From NCBI RefSeq assembly GCF_900177245.1, contig NZ_FXBM01000001.1, positions 372,001-436,000 on the forward strand: DNA of 64,000 nucleotides. The letters run 5' to 3'. Positions within the stretch are counted from its first letter, which is position 1. Every line of letters begins with the position of its first letter. This document shows positions 25,829 to 34,192 of the stretch, one piece after another. Source of the stretch: Rathayibacter oskolensis. GTDB lineage: Bacteria; Actinomycetota; Actinomycetes; Actinomycetales; Microbacteriaceae. The position numbers and the translations under genes are program-made. The notes below the pieces were generated by a model. That model did no database searches, was not told where the DNA came from, and saw only the letters and a program-made list of their open reading frames with translations.

Positions 25829-26128
25829 GTGGTTGCCCGACGCTCACCGCAACGGACTCGCCAGCTCGTGGAGTTCGGAGCCAACATCGTGCGCTGGCGC
25901 GCCGTCAACGACATGAGCGCCTCCCTTCTGGCGGAGCGGGCGGGAGTCACCCGCGAGACGCTGCGACGCCTCGAAGCGGGCGACGGCTCCGCTCGGATCG
26001 ACTCGGTCTTCGCCGTCCTGGCCGCACTCGGCATCGCCGATACCGTCGTCCAGTCGTCCGATCCCTACCGGAGCGAGACGGCCCGGGTCCGCATCGACGC
26101 CATCCTCGGCGCCGGCGGCTCGCTGTGA
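25829..26128 (+). CDS. hipB: HipB-like antitoxin / helix-turn-helix regulator
   Basis: 99 residues from a GTG preceded by AGGAGG with a six-base spacer. The Xre/Cro helix-turn-helix (about 27-75) contains SASLLAERAGVTRETLRRLE. The stop overlaps the hipA start (GTGA). In HipBA systems this protein represses the operon and neutralises the kinase HipA. A TAGCTA palindrome near 25773-25778 is in the promoter region and could be an operator. Confidence 0.88.
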   Translation: MVARRSPQRTRQLVEFGANIVRWRAVNDMSASLLAERAGVTRETLRRLEAGDGSARIDSVFAVLAALGIADTVVQSSDPYRSETARVRIDAILGAGGSL

Positions 26129-27396
26129 CGGCGCCGCCCGTCGAGGTGCACCTCGACGACGAGCGGCTCGGGCTCGTCCGGGTGGGCGTCCTGCATCCGT
26201 CGTTCGCCGGCCGGACCCTCGCCTCGTCCTCGTTCCAGTACGACGAGAGCTACCTCGCGGCGAGGGGAGCGTTCGCCGTGTCGCCCGACCTCCCGCTCGT
26301 GACGGGTCGCCTCTGGATGCCCGAGACCCACGCCCTCCCCGGCGCCTTCGAGGACGCATCCCCTGACGAGTGGGGGCAGCGGCTCATCGAGGCGAACCAT
26401 GCCGCGCGCCGCAAGCGGGACGCATCGGTCCCCGCGCTCCGCGGAGCGTGGGATCAGCTCCTCGGCGTCTCGGACGCCTCTCGGCTCGGCGCGCTCCGAT
26501 TCCGCGCAACGGAGGCGGAGGAGTGGCTCTCGAGCGACAGCGGAGTGGCGAACATCCACGAGATCGACCGCGTCGTCAGGGTCGCCGCGCGGTACGAGGC
26601 CGAGGACGCATCGGAGGACGATCTCGCCTACCTCTCCGACATCGCGACTTCTCCCGGCGGGGCTCGCCCGAAGGCGAACGTGCGGAGAGCCGACGGGCGC
26701 CTGGCCCTGGCGAAGCTCCCGCACTCGAAGGACGGAGACCTGGATGTGGAGCGATGGGAGGCGCTCGCGCTCACCCTCGCTGCGCGTGTCGGTATCGCGA
26801 CTTCGGAGTGGACGCTGCACCGCGCGTCGGGCGAGAAGAGCGTGCTGATCCTCGACAGGTTCGATCGCACTCCGAGAGGAGGCAGGAGAGCGTACCTCTC
26901 GGCTGCGTCCGCACTCGGGATCGGGGCGAACGACCTGTCGAAGTACACCTACGAGCAGTTCTCGGACGTCGTGAACGACCTCAGTGCGGATCCACGCGAG
27001 GATCTGCGAGAGATGTTCCGCCGCATCGCGCTGACGGTCCTGATCAACAACGTCGACGACCACTGGCGCAATCACGGCTTCCTCCGCACTCCGGCGGGTT
27101 GGCGGCTGGCTCCGGCCTTCGACGTCAATCCGAGCACGAGCGTCGGAGCGACCGCGTCGAGGCCCATCAGCGACCGGGACGATCCGCGCGCTCGAGACCT
27201 CGCGAACCTGCTCGACGTCGCGGACGCCTTCTCTCTCAAGCGGGAAGAGGGCGTGAGGATCATCCGCACTGTCGCCGATCATGTCCGAACGTGGCCGGAG
27301 GTCGCCGAGGGTCTCGGGATTCCCGAACGCCAGCGCAGGCGGATGGCGCGCGCGTTCGACGAGGACAGGATCGCTGCGGCCATCGCCCTCGCCTGA
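26125..27396 (+). CDS. hipA: HipA-type serine/threonine kinase toxin
   Basis: 423 residues, the usual HipA length. Visible family motifs are the N-terminal subdomain with GRLWMPETHALPGAFEDASPD-like sequence (about 53-73), SPGGARPKANV (about 176-186), which is the mobile P-loop-like segment, and the catalytic core LINNVDDHWRNHGFL (about 307-321) with metal-binding DVN further on (FDVNPSTS). HipA of E. coli phosphorylates glutamyl-tRNA synthetase and stops growth; the target here is not known. Codon use seems slightly less GC-extreme than the neighbours, compatible with horizontal arrival. Confidence 0.92.
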   Translation: MTAPPVEVHLDDERLGLVRVGVLHPSFAGRTLASSSFQYDESYLAARGAFAVSPDLPLVTGRLWMPETHALPGAFEDASPDEWGQRLIEANHAARRKRDASVPALRGAWDQLLGVSDASRLGALRFRATEAEEWLSSDSGVANIHEIDRVVRVAARYEAEDASEDDLAYLSDIATSPGGARPKANVRRADGRLALAKLPHSKDGDLDVERWEALALTLAARVGIATSEWTLHRASGEKSVLILDRFDRTPRGGRRAYLSAASALGIGANDLSKYTYEQFSDVVNDLSADPREDLREMFRRIALTVLINNVDDHWRNHGFLRTPAGWRLAPAFDVNPSTSVGATASRPISDRDDPRARDLANLLDVADAFSLKREEGVRIIRTVADHVRTWPEVAEGLGIPERQRRRMARAFDEDRIAAAIALA

Positions 27397-27437
27397 GCGG
27401 CGGAACCGCCGAAACATCCCCGCAATACGGCCCGCAC

Positions 27438-27443
27438 TAGAGT
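27438..27443 (+). promoter_or_regulatory. -10 hexamer of the ATP-grasp operon
   Basis: TAGAGT, six bases before the ATG at 27450; leaderless start. Confidence 0.5.
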
Positions 27444-27449
27444 CGTGCC

Positions 27450-29123
27450 ATGGGTGACCTCTTCGACGGATACGGGTCCCAGAAGGTCGAGCGGCGCCGC
27501 GCAGGCGAGCCACCCTGGGACGAGATGTTCGCCGATGTCGCGGCGGCCGGTGGCCCCGACGGCGTCCGCGACGCGTACCGCGACATCTACAGCTCGCTGG
27601 CCAGGATGACCCAGGAGGAGCTGCGCGGGCGCACCGACGCGCTCGCCTCCTCCTACCTCGCGCAGGGCGTGACCTTCGACTTCGCAGGGGAGGAGCGCCC
27701 GTTCCCCCTCGACGCGGTGCCGCGCGTGATCGAGCGCGCCGAGTGGAACGAGGTGCAGAGCGGCATCAAGCAGCGCGTCCGCGCTCTCGAGGCGTTCCTC
27801 GCCGATGTCTACGGCCCGCAGAACGCGGTCAAGGACGGAGTCATCCCCGCCGGTCTCATCTCGAGCTCGAGCCACTTCCACCGCCAGGCGGCCGGCATCG
27901 TCTCGGCCAACGGCGTGCGGATCCAGGTGTCCGGCATCGACCTCATCCGCGACGAGGTCGGCGACTGGCGGGTCCTCGAGGACAACGTCCGCGTGCCCTC
28001 GGGCGTCTCCTACGTGATCTCGAACCGCCGCGTGATGGCGCAGACCCTGCCCGAGCTGTTCGTCTCGATGCGCGTGCGGCCCGTCGGCGACTACCCCAAC
28101 CGGCTCCTGCAGGCCCTGCGCGCATCCGCACCCGAGGGAGTCGACGACCCCACGGTGGTCGTGCTCACCCCCGGGGTCTACAACTCCGCCTACTTCGAGC
28201 ACACCCTGCTCGCGCGGCTGATGGGCGTCGAGCTCGTCGAGGGCCGCGACCTCTTCTGCACCGGCGGCAAGGTCTTCATGCGGACGACCTCCGGCCCGAC
28301 CCGGGTCGACGTCATCTACCGCCGCGTGGACGACGAGTTCCTCGACCCGCTGCAGTTCCGCGCCGACTCGATGCTCGGCTCGCCCGGGCTCATGCTCGCC
28401 GCCCGGCTCGGCACCGTGACCATCGCGAACGCGGTCGGCAACGGCGTCGCCGACGACAAGCTCGTCTACACCTACATGCCCGACCTCATCCGGTACTACC
28501 TCTCCGAGGATCCGGTGATCAAGAACGTCGACACCTGGCGCCTCGAGGATCCGGGCGCACTCGAGGAGGTTCTCGACCGGCTCGACGAACTCGTCGTGAA
28601 GCCGGTCGACGGCTCCGGCGGCAAGGGCCTCGTGGTCGGGCCCGACGCGTCGGCGAAGGAGCTCGCAGAGCTGCGCTCGCGCCTCCAGGCCGACCCGCGC
28701 GGGTGGATCGCGCAGCCGGTCGTGCAGCTCTCGACCATCCCGACCCTCGTCGACGACGGGATGCGGCCGCGGCACGCCGACCTGCGGCCCTTCGCGGTCA
28801 ACGACGGGACCGACATCTGGGTGCTCCCCGGCGGCCTCACCCGGGTGGCTCTGCCCGAGGGGCAGCTCGTCGTGAACTCGTCGCAGGGCGGCGGGTCGAA
28901 GGACACGTGGGTCGTCGGCCTCGAGGGGCAGCCCGCCACGGAGCCGGACGCGCACGACATCCAGGGCCTCGTCGCCGACCAGGCGGCCGTCACGAGCTCG
29001 ATCCCGATCGTCTACCCGCTCAACCACACGCCCGACCACTCGCCGCAGGACGCCCCGAACAACGACCAGGACCAGCAGCAGCAGCAGTCGCGCACCGCGG
29101 CCGACGCGGAGGAGGAGGCCTGA
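27450..29123 (+). CDS. Circularly permuted ATP-grasp type 2 protein
   Basis: 557 residues. Family marks include WNEVQSGIKQRVRALEAFLA (about 92-111), DLIRDEVGDWRVLEDNVRVPSG-like core split around 168-190, VVVLTPGVYNSAYFEHTLLA, and the ATP-grasp end VVKPVDGSGGKGLVVG (about 387-402) and LPGGLTRVAL. The C-terminal 50 residues are polar with a Gln run. Such proteins form a conserved set with alpha-E and transglutaminase-like proteins and were predicted to make or attach peptides; no reaction is proven. The stop overlaps the alpha-E start. Confidence 0.93.
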   Translation: MGDLFDGYGSQKVERRRAGEPPWDEMFADVAAAGGPDGVRDAYRDIYSSLARMTQEELRGRTDALASSYLAQGVTFDFAGEERPFPLDAVPRVIERAEWNEVQSGIKQRVRALEAFLADVYGPQNAVKDGVIPAGLISSSSHFHRQAAGIVSANGVRIQVSGIDLIRDEVGDWRVLEDNVRVPSGVSYVISNRRVMAQTLPELFVSMRVRPVGDYPNRLLQALRASAPEGVDDPTVVVLTPGVYNSAYFEHTLLARLMGVELVEGRDLFCTGGKVFMRTTSGPTRVDVIYRRVDDEFLDPLQFRADSMLGSPGLMLAARLGTVTIANAVGNGVADDKLVYTYMPDLIRYYLSEDPVIKNVDTWRLEDPGALEEVLDRLDELVVKPVDGSGGKGLVVGPDASAKELAELRSRLQADPRGWIAQPVVQLSTIPTLVDDGMRPRHADLRPFAVNDGTDIWVLPGGLTRVALPEGQLVVNSSQGGGSKDTWVVGLEGQPATEPDAHDIQGLVADQAAVTSSIPIVYPLNHTPDHSPQDAPNNDQDQQQQQSRTAADAEEEA

Positions 29124-30055
29124 TGCTCTCCCGGATCGCCGAGTCGCTGTTCTGGATCGGCCGCTACATCGAGCGCTCGGACGGCACGGCGCGCATCCTC
29201 GACGTCCACCTCCAGCTCCTGCTCGAGGACCCGTGGATCGACGAGGACACCGCGTGCCGCTCGCTGCTGTCGGTGATGGGATCCACCCCTCCGGACGACA
29301 TGCGCGAGATCACCCGCGCCGATGTCCTGACGATCCTCGCGATCGACCGCACCAACCCCGCCTCGATCGCGTACTCGCTCGGCGCCGCCCGCGAGAACGC
29401 CCGGCGCGCGCGCGAGATCGTCTCGACCGAGCTGTGGGAGTGCCTCAACACCACCCGCACGCGCATGCCCCGCCGGGTCACCGGCGACCGGGTGTCGGAG
29501 TTCTTCAGCTGGGTGCGCGAGCGCTCGGCGCTCGCCGTGGGCATCATCGAGTCGGCCACCTCGCGCGACGAGGCCTGGCAGTTCTTCACGCTCGGGCGCT
29601 CGATCGAGCGCGCCGACATGACGGCCCGCCTGCTGGCGACGCGGTCGCTGACCGAGGCGAGCGGCCCGTCGTGGACGACGATCCTCCGCTCGTGCGGCGC
29701 CTACGAGGCCTACCTGCGCACCTACCGCGGCGTGCCGAGCGCGCGCAACGCGGCCGAGTTCCTCCTCCTGGACCGCCTGTTCCCGCGCTCGATCCTCTTC
29801 TCGGTCTCCCGGGCCGAGATGTGCATGCGCGACATCGAGCCGCGCACCGGCCGCATCGGTCACAGCGGAGACGCCCAGCGCGTGCTGGGTCAGATCCGCA
29901 GCGAGCTCGAGTACCGGCCGATCGCCGAGATCCTCGACGATCTCCCGCGGCACATGGACAGCGTGCAGGAGGCGACCTCGGCGGCGTCCGAGGCGATCCG
30001 GCAGCGCTACTTCCCCACGAACGTCATGCCGAGCTGGATCGGGGAGGCGCTGTGA
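29123..30055 (+). CDS. Alpha-E domain protein
   Basis: 310 residues, all helical, beginning with MLSRIAESLFWIGRYIERSD, the diagnostic opening of alpha-E proteins, and containing SLGAARENARRAREIVSTEL and FFTLGRSIERADMTARLL, which give a repeated pattern of conserved Arg and Glu. No catalytic activity is known. The ATG shares its A with the preceding TGA stop and the stop overlaps the transglutaminase gene, so the three proteins are likely made in fixed ratio and act as a complex. Confidence 0.92.
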   Translation: MLSRIAESLFWIGRYIERSDGTARILDVHLQLLLEDPWIDEDTACRSLLSVMGSTPPDDMREITRADVLTILAIDRTNPASIAYSLGAARENARRAREIVSTELWECLNTTRTRMPRRVTGDRVSEFFSWVRERSALAVGIIESATSRDEAWQFFTLGRSIERADMTARLLATRSLTEASGPSWTTILRSCGAYEAYLRTYRGVPSARNAAEFLLLDRLFPRSILFSVSRAEMCMRDIEPRTGRIGHSGDAQRVLGQIRSELEYRPIAEILDDLPRHMDSVQEATSAASEAIRQRYFPTNVMPSWIGEAL

Positions 30056-30900
30056 GCAGGCTGCGCATCAAGCACACCACGGGGTTCACCTACCAGGGCG
30101 ACGTCGTCGCCTCCTACAACGAGGCCCGGATGCTCCCCGCGTCCTCCGACGGGCAGCTCGTGCTGTTCTCGAACCTCGACATCCGCCCCGTCACCTCGGC
30201 GCACACCTACACCGACTACTGGGGCACGCGGGTGTCGTCGTTCGACGTCCTCAACGCGCACCAGGAGCTCTCGCTCACGGCGACCTCGCTCGTCGAGGTG
30301 CGGCCCAGGGCGCACCCCGAGCACCCCTACGGCTGGGAGCAGCTGGCCGAGCAGGTCGAGACCCTCACCGAGTACGTCGAGCAGTCGAAGCAGACGACCC
30401 GCACCGCGCCTCCCGAGGATCTGGTCGCGCTCGCCCGCACGCTCGCCGACGAGGCCGAGGGCCCGTGCGAGGCGGCGCTGACGATCGCCGAGCGCATCGG
30501 CCGCGAGATGACCTACCGGCAGGGCGTCACCGGCGTGCACTCGACGGCGACCGAGTCGTGGACCGCGCGCGAGGGCGTCTGCCAGGACATCACGCACATC
30601 GTGCTCGGAGCCCTGCGCTCGGTCGGGATCCCGGCGCGCTACGTCTCGGGCTACCTGCACCCCAAGCCCCACGCCGCGATCGGCGAGACGGTCACGGGGG
30701 AGTCGCACGCCTGGGTCGAGTGGTTCTGCGGAGGCACGTGGCGCGGCTACGACCCGACGAACCTCATCGACATCGGCGACCGCCACGTGATCGTCGGGCG
30801 GGGCCGCGACTACAACGACATCGCGCCGCTGCGCGGGGTGTACGCCGGCCCGCACTCGTCGAAGCTGTTCGTGAAGGTCGAGATCACGCGCGAGGCGTGA
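30052..30900 (+). CDS. Transglutaminase-like cysteine protease family protein
   Basis: 282 residues from a GTG overlapping the alpha-E stop. N-terminal bacterial transglutaminase-like region (about 1-80) begins LRIKHTTGFTYQGDVVASYN; the catalytic domain has Cys177 in EGVCQDITH, His219 in SHAWVEWF and Asp234 in YDPTN, a complete triad. Members may cleave or form isopeptide bonds; together with ATP-grasp and alpha-E genes a peptide ligation/removal cycle has been suggested. Its last 17 bases overlap the convergent MFS gene. Confidence 0.93.
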   Translation: MSRLRIKHTTGFTYQGDVVASYNEARMLPASSDGQLVLFSNLDIRPVTSAHTYTDYWGTRVSSFDVLNAHQELSLTATSLVEVRPRAHPEHPYGWEQLAEQVETLTEYVEQSKQTTRTAPPEDLVALARTLADEAEGPCEAALTIAERIGREMTYRQGVTGVHSTATESWTAREGVCQDITHIVLGALRSVGIPARYVSGYLHPKPHAAIGETVTGESHAWVEWFCGGTWRGYDPTNLIDIGDRHVIVGRGRDYNDIAPLRGVYAGPHSSKLFVKVEITREA

Positions 30901-32149
30901 GCGCGGGGGTCGCGACGAGCGCCGGCTCGATCGACGGCGTCGTCCTCCTGCGGCGGGTCCTCAGGTACCAGCCGAGGCCGATGGCGGCCGCGACGGCTCC
31001 GGAGGAGGCGCCGACGAGCATCGCCCACCGCGGCCCTGCGGCGTTCGCGACCCAGCCGATCAGCGGCGCGCCGATCGGGGTGCCTCCCATGAAGATCGCC
31101 ATGTAGAGCGCCATCACCCGGCCGCGCATCTCGGGCGTCGTCGAGAGCTGCACGTAGCCGTTGGCCGAGGTCATCAGCGTCTGAGCAGCGATCCCGACGA
31201 AGGGCAGGAGGATCGCGAACGCCCAGACGGTCGGCATCACGCCGGCCAGCGCGAGCGCCATCCCGAAGGCGGCGGCCGCTCCGACGATCAGCCGGAGGCG
31301 GGGCCGGTCGCGTCGCGCCGACAGCAGGGCACCGGCGACCGAGCCCACCGCGATCGCCGACGAGAGCAGCCCGAACTCGCTCGCGCCCATGTGGAACTCG
31401 ACCGTCGCCATCGTCGACGCGAAGATCGGGAAGTTGAGCCCGAACGTGCCGATGAGGAACACGATCGCGAGGACCACGAGGATGTCGGGCCGCCTCGAGA
31501 CGTAGCGGAAGCCCTCGAGCAGGGCGCCGGGGCCGCGGGTCGCCCGGGGTGCCGAGCGCAGCTGGTCGCGGTGCAGGAAGCGCAGCGAGAGCAGCACGGC
31601 GAGGAAGCTCGCGGCGTTGAGGAGGAAGACCCAGCCGGAGCCGATCGCGGCGATGAGGACGCCGGCGAGGGCCGGTCCGATCATCCGGGCGGAGTTGAAC
31701 GAGGCCGAGTTCAGCGACACGGCGTTCGAGAGGTGGTTCTCGTCGACGAGCGCCGAGACGAAGGTCTGGCGCACGGGGGCGTCCACGGCCGCCGCGAAGC
31801 CCAGGAGCAGCGCGAAGACGTAGACCATCCACAGCTGCACGACTCCGGTGACCACGATCAGGCCGAGGGCGAGACCGAGGACGCCCATCGCGGCCTGCGT
31901 CGCCATCAGGAGCTTGCGGCGGTCGAAGCGGTCGGCGATGAACCCCGAGAACGGGACCATCAGCAGCTGCGGGCCGAACTGCAGGGCCATCGTGACGCCC
32001 AGCGCCGTCGCGTCGTGATCGGTCAGATCGTTGATGACGATCCAGTCCTGGGCGGTGCGCTGCATCCAGGTGCCGATGTTCGAGACCATCGCGCCGGCGA
32101 ACCAGATGCGGTAGTTGGGGATCGCCAGGGAGCGGAACATGGCGCTCAT
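30884..32149 (-). CDS. MFS efflux transporter (DHA3-like)
   Basis: 421 residues, about twelve helices. The N-terminal half has SNIGTWMQRTAQDWIVINDL (24-43) and SGFIADRFDRRKLLM (motif A), typical of MFS_3/enterobactin exporter-like proteins. The ATG overlaps the stop of the MarR gene (ATGA), fixing the start. It probably exports a toxic compound sensed by the MarR repressor. The 3' end overlaps the transglutaminase gene by 17 bases on the other strand. Confidence 0.92.
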   Translation of the reverse strand: MSAMFRSLAIPNYRIWFAGAMVSNIGTWMQRTAQDWIVINDLTDHDATALGVTMALQFGPQLLMVPFSGFIADRFDRRKLLMATQAAMGVLGLALGLIVVTGVVQLWMVYVFALLLGFAAAVDAPVRQTFVSALVDENHLSNAVSLNSASFNSARMIGPALAGVLIAAIGSGWVFLLNAASFLAVLLSLRFLHRDQLRSAPRATRGPGALLEGFRYVSRRPDILVVLAIVFLIGTFGLNFPIFASTMATVEFHMGASEFGLLSSAIAVGSVAGALLSARRDRPRLRLIVGAAAAFGMALALAGVMPTVWAFAILLPFVGIAAQTLMTSANGYVQLSTTPEMRGRVMALYMAIFMGGTPIGAPLIGWVANAAGPRWAMLVGASSGAVAAAIGLGWYLRTRRRRTTPSIEPALVATPALTPRA

Positions 32150-32592
32150 CGGTCGGCCACCTCCCGCAGCAGGGCGGCGGCGTCGCGCAGCAGGGCGCGC
32201 TGGTCCGGGGAGAGCTCGCGGAGGCGGGCGACCAGCCACGCGTCGCGGCTGCGGCGGACGTCGAGGACGAGCGCTGTGCCCTCCGCCGTCGGCCGGATGC
32301 GCGTGACACGGCCGTCGGAGGGATCGGCGAGGCGCTCGGCCAGGCCGTCGTCGACCAGGCACGCGACGGTGCGGGTCATCGACGGCGGCCGGACGCGCTC
32401 GGAGTCGGCCAGCTCGCCGAGGGTCTTCGGACCCTCGCGCTGGAGCAGCGCGAGCACGCCGAACTGCGCATCGCTGAGCTCGTGCTCGGCCTTCTCCTGC
32501 CGGAGCCGCCTGCTGAGCCGGCCGACGGCCACGCGGGTCTCGCCGGCGAGCGCGGTCAGCGCGGGGTCGGAAGGGTCGGTCTCGGGGGTCAC
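32146..32592 (-). CDS. MarR-family transcriptional regulator
   Basis: 148 residues with the winged-helix core FGVLALLQREGPKTLGELAD and the wing ADPSDGRVTRIRPT, typical of MarR. It is transcribed with the MFS gene (four-base overlap). The GTG start at 32592 follows a TAGGCT -10 by six bases. An 11-bp palindrome covers this -10, so auto-repression relieved by the exported compound is likely. Confidence 0.92.
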   Translation of the reverse strand: MTPETDPSDPALTALAGETRVAVGRLSRRLRQEKAEHELSDAQFGVLALLQREGPKTLGELADSERVRPPSMTRTVACLVDDGLAERLADPSDGRVTRIRPTAEGTALVLDVRRSRDAWLVARLRELSPDQRALLRDAAALLREVADR

Positions 32593-32595
32593 ATA

Positions 32596-32606
32596 GTTAG
32601 CCTAAC
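32596..32606 (-). promoter_or_regulatory. MarR operator palindrome over the -10 hexamer
   Basis: GTTAG-C-CTAAC is a perfect 11-bp inverted repeat. It covers the minus-strand -10 TAGGCT (32599-32604), which is six bases before the GTG start. Position and symmetry make it a likely MarR site. Confidence 0.6.
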
Positions 32607-32641
32607 AAAAGAACCGGGATGAACGGAGGTTCGCTTCCGCT

Positions 32642-33496
32642 TCATCGCCGAGCGGTCCGCACCGCTCCCACGCTCGCGGCGACGACCAGTCCGATGCCGA
32701 TCGCCTCGACGACGCTCAGCCGCTGCCCGAGGACCACGAAGCCCGACAGTGCGGCGGCACCGGGCGCGAGCGACATCAGGATCGAGAACGTCGAGGAACG
32801 GAGGCGGCGCAGGGCGAGCAGCTCGAGCGCGTAGGGGACGGCGGAGGAGAGCACCGCCACGGCGAGACCGAGCAGGAGCACCGGCGGGAGCACGAGGGAG
32901 GCGCCCGCGGTCGCGATCCCGAACGGCAGCGAGACGACGGCGCCGGCCGCGAGAGCCAGCGCCAGGCCGTCCAGGCGCGGGAAGCGCCCGCCCGTGCGTC
33001 CCGCGAAGACGATGTAGGTCGCCCAGAGCACCGCCGCACCGAGTGCGAACGCGACCCCCACGGGGTCGAGCGCCGAGAACCCGCCCTGCGAGAGAGTGAC
33101 GACGCCGGCGAGCGCCAGGCCCGCCCAGACGAGGCTCATCACGCTCCGCCCGGCGATCACCGACAGGACCAGCGGGCCGAGCACCTCGAGCGTCACCGCC
33201 GCGCCCTGCGGGATGCGGGCGATCGCCTCGTAGTAGCAGGCGTTCATCCCGCCGAGTGCCAGGCCGTACACCCCGACGGTGGCCCAGTCGGCGCGCGAGT
33301 AGCCGCGGATCCGCGGGCGGCACACGAGCAGCAGCACCGCCGCCGAGAAGACGAGGCGCAGCGTCACCGTGCCGATCGGCCCGGCCGCCGGGAACAGCAG
33401 CACCGCGAACGAGGCTCCGAGCTGGACGCTGGCGACGGAGCCCAGGACGAGCCCGACGGAGCCCGCGCCGTTCGGAGAGCGCGGCGGCTCCGTCAC
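32642..33496 (-). CDS. EamA/RhtA-like transporter
   Basis: 284 residues with about ten membrane helices and two EamA repeats; GGMNACYYEAIARIPQGAAV (about 83-102) is typical of threonine/homoserine exporter RhtA relatives. The GTG at 33496 gives the standard length; it starts five bases after the stop of the histidine phosphatase gene, so the two are co-transcribed. The frame runs open further upstream but only through the phosphatase gene in another frame. Substrate unknown. Confidence 0.88.
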   Translation of the reverse strand: MTEPPRSPNGAGSVGLVLGSVASVQLGASFAVLLFPAAGPIGTVTLRLVFSAAVLLLVCRPRIRGYSRADWATVGVYGLALGGMNACYYEAIARIPQGAAVTLEVLGPLVLSVIAGRSVMSLVWAGLALAGVVTLSQGGFSALDPVGVAFALGAAVLWATYIVFAGRTGGRFPRLDGLALALAAGAVVSLPFGIATAGASLVLPPVLLLGLAVAVLSSAVPYALELLALRRLRSSTFSILMSLAPGAAALSGFVVLGQRLSVVEAIGIGLVVAASVGAVRTARR

Positions 33497-33501
33497 GGCG
33501 C

Positions 33502-34128
33502 TCAGCTGGAGCGCCGCTGCTTCTGCACGGGCGGCACGTTGTAGCCGAGCAGTCCGATGCCCGTCTCGTCCCAGCGCAGCGTGGTGAGGGACACGTTGTC
33601 GACCGCCGGGAAGATGTGGCGGTACGACTCCGGGTTGATGCCGAGGTACGCGCAGAGCAGAAGTCTGATGAGCGTGCCGTGGGCGACGACGAGCACGCGC
33701 CCCTCGGGGTGCTCGCGGTGGATCCGGGCGAGCGAGGTGTTGGCCCGCGCCACCGCGTCGAGGCCCGACTCGCCGCCCGGCATCGGCTGGATCGCCGGAG
33801 CGGCTACCCACGCCCGGTAGGCGTCGGGGAAGCGCTTCTCCATCTCGTCGTTGGTCAGCCCCTCGCCCTCGCCGAAGTCGACCTCGACCAGCGCGGGGTC
33901 GAGCTGCACCTCGAGGTGCGCCGCCCGGGCGGCGGGGACCGCGGTCCGGACCGCACGGACGAGAGTGGAGGAGTAGACCGCCTCGAGCTCGGCGTCGACG
34001 GCCCAGGAGGCGAGCGTCGCCGCCTGATCCTGGCCCAGCGCGGTCAGGGGGATGTCGGAGGAGCCCGCGTAGCGGTTCTCGGAGTGCCAGACAGTCTCTC
34101 CGTGCCTGGCGAGGATCAGCGTCGTCAC
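33502..34128 (-). CDS. Histidine phosphatase family protein (phosphoglycerate mutase-like)
   Basis: 208 residues. LILARHGETVWHSENRYAG (4-22) carries the RHG catalytic motif with the phosphorylated His9; AVYSSTLVRA and the second catalytic His in VVAHGTLIR (about 147-155) complete the site. The substrate is not deducible; sugar phosphates are common for the group. GTG start six bases after a TAGGCT hexamer. Confidence 0.9.
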   Translation of the reverse strand: MTTLILARHGETVWHSENRYAGSSDIPLTALGQDQAATLASWAVDAELEAVYSSTLVRAVRTAVPAARAAHLEVQLDPALVEVDFGEGEGLTNDEMEKRFPDAYRAWVAAPAIQPMPGGESGLDAVARANTSLARIHREHPEGRVLVVAHGTLIRLLLCAYLGINPESYRHIFPAVDNVSLTTLRWDETGIGLLGYNVPPVQKQRRSS

Positions 34129-34134
34129 CCCCCG

Positions 34135-34140
34135 AGCCTA
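34135..34140 (-). promoter_or_regulatory. -10 hexamer of the histidine phosphatase/EamA operon
   Basis: TAGGCT on the minus strand, six bases before the GTG at 34128. Confidence 0.5.
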
Positions 34141-34192
34141 CCGACCGCCCGCCCGGGGCCCGACGGGGTTGCGGCCGGCCGGGCGTCGCCGC

